From contig CALFNC010000332.1 in NCBI GenBank assembly GCA_937902605.1, positions 1-6,304 of the forward strand: a stretch of DNA of 6,304 bases. Direction: 5' to 3'. How positions within the stretch are numbered: position 1 is the stretch's first letter; every line of letters starts with the position of its first letter. The stretch comes from an uncultured Acidobacteriota bacterium (lineage in GTDB: Bacteria; Acidobacteriota; Thermoanaerobaculia; UBA5066). Below the pieces are notes generated by a model, which worked only from the letters and a program-made list of their open reading frames with translations, had not been told where the DNA came from and did no database searches. Shown one piece after another: positions 6,167-6,304 of the stretch. The translations under genes were made by a program, and so were the position numbers.

Positions 6167-6304
6167 TCGAGCGGACGGTGAGGCTGAAGAACCGGCTGGG
6201 CCTCCACGCGCGCGCCGCCGCGAAAGTCGTGCACACCGCCGCGGGCTTCGACTCGAAGGTGACTCTGGCCCGAGACGGAGACGAGGTGGACGGCAAAAGC
6301 ATCC
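6163..6304 (+). CDS. ptsH: Phosphocarrier protein HPr, 5' part (cut by window end)
   Basis: Forty-seven complete codons are visible before the window ends. HPr relays phosphate from Enzyme I to EIIA proteins through His15, and in organisms with HprK is also regulated on Ser46. From GTG 6163, His falls exactly at residue 15 in GLHARAAA and Ser exactly at residue 46 in DGKSI, followed by Ile47, which in known HPr proteins is part of the HprK contact surface. Arg17, which helps stabilise phospho-His15, is present. The usual Pro18 is Ala here. Full-length HPr is about 85-90 residues, so roughly half is missing. The start overlaps the EIIA stop (GTGA) and a strong GGAGGG site precedes it. Enzyme I is a likely next gene downstream but cannot be seen. 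Confidence 0.95.
   Translation, partial: MIERTVRLKNRLGLHARAAAKVVHTAAGFDSKVTLARDGDEVDGKSI

Noticed and set aside
1..6304. Mobile elements, CRISPR arrays, tRNA/rRNA genes, toxin-antitoxin or defence modules
   Set aside because: Nothing of this kind was seen by eye. The window is filled by conserved housekeeping genes with uniform composition and no sign of insertion.

Overview
This window is a compact, co-directional housekeeping gene cluster from a GC-rich, diderm (LPS-exporting) bacterium. All seven genes lie on the + strand and nearly every base is coding. The order is the end of an LptA/OstA-family gene, lptB, rpoN, long-form hpf, hprK, rapZ, a mannose-family PTS EIIA, and the start of an HPr gene. 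I recall this arrangement from Deltaproteobacteria such as Geobacter and from other diderm lineages including Acidobacteriota. The high GC, GTG starts and HprK in an LPS-type cell point to an Acidobacteriota-like or deltaproteobacterial-type genome. The exact phylum cannot be fixed from this sequence.

Layout. Positions 1-1478 hold the LPS-transport part: a periplasmic OstA-repeat protein cut by the left edge, overlapping by 4 nt with the LptB ATPase gene. Positions 1479-1570 are the only real intergenic gap. It contains a stable-looking hairpin and a TAGAAT -10-like element just 12 nt before the rpoN GTG, so rpoN probably has its own promoter with a very short or absent leader. Positions 1571-6304 are a tightly packed run. 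rpoN/hpf, hprK/rapZ, rapZ/EIIA and EIIA/HPr each overlap by 4 nt (ATGA or GTGA), and hpf/hprK are 15 nt apart.

How the genes fit together. LptA-LptB belong to the LPS export bridge. Sigma-54 directs transcription that needs activators. Long HPF dimerises and stores ribosomes in slow growth. HprK phosphorylates and dephosphorylates HPr on Ser46, and the partial HPr here keeps both His15 and Ser46. RapZ is a P-loop protein whose C-terminal domain senses glucosamine-6-phosphate in E. coli and so touches the amino-sugar supply for peptidoglycan and LPS. The EIIA and HPr, with no EIIB or EIIC in view, suggest a PTS used for regulation, although transport components could lie outside the window.

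No mobile element, CRISPR array, RNA gene or clearly novel system was found. The points most worth a second look are the long acidic insert in RpoN region II, the near-leaderless rpoN promoter, the loss of the basic C-terminal tail in RapZ, and the Pro18-to-Ala change in HPr.
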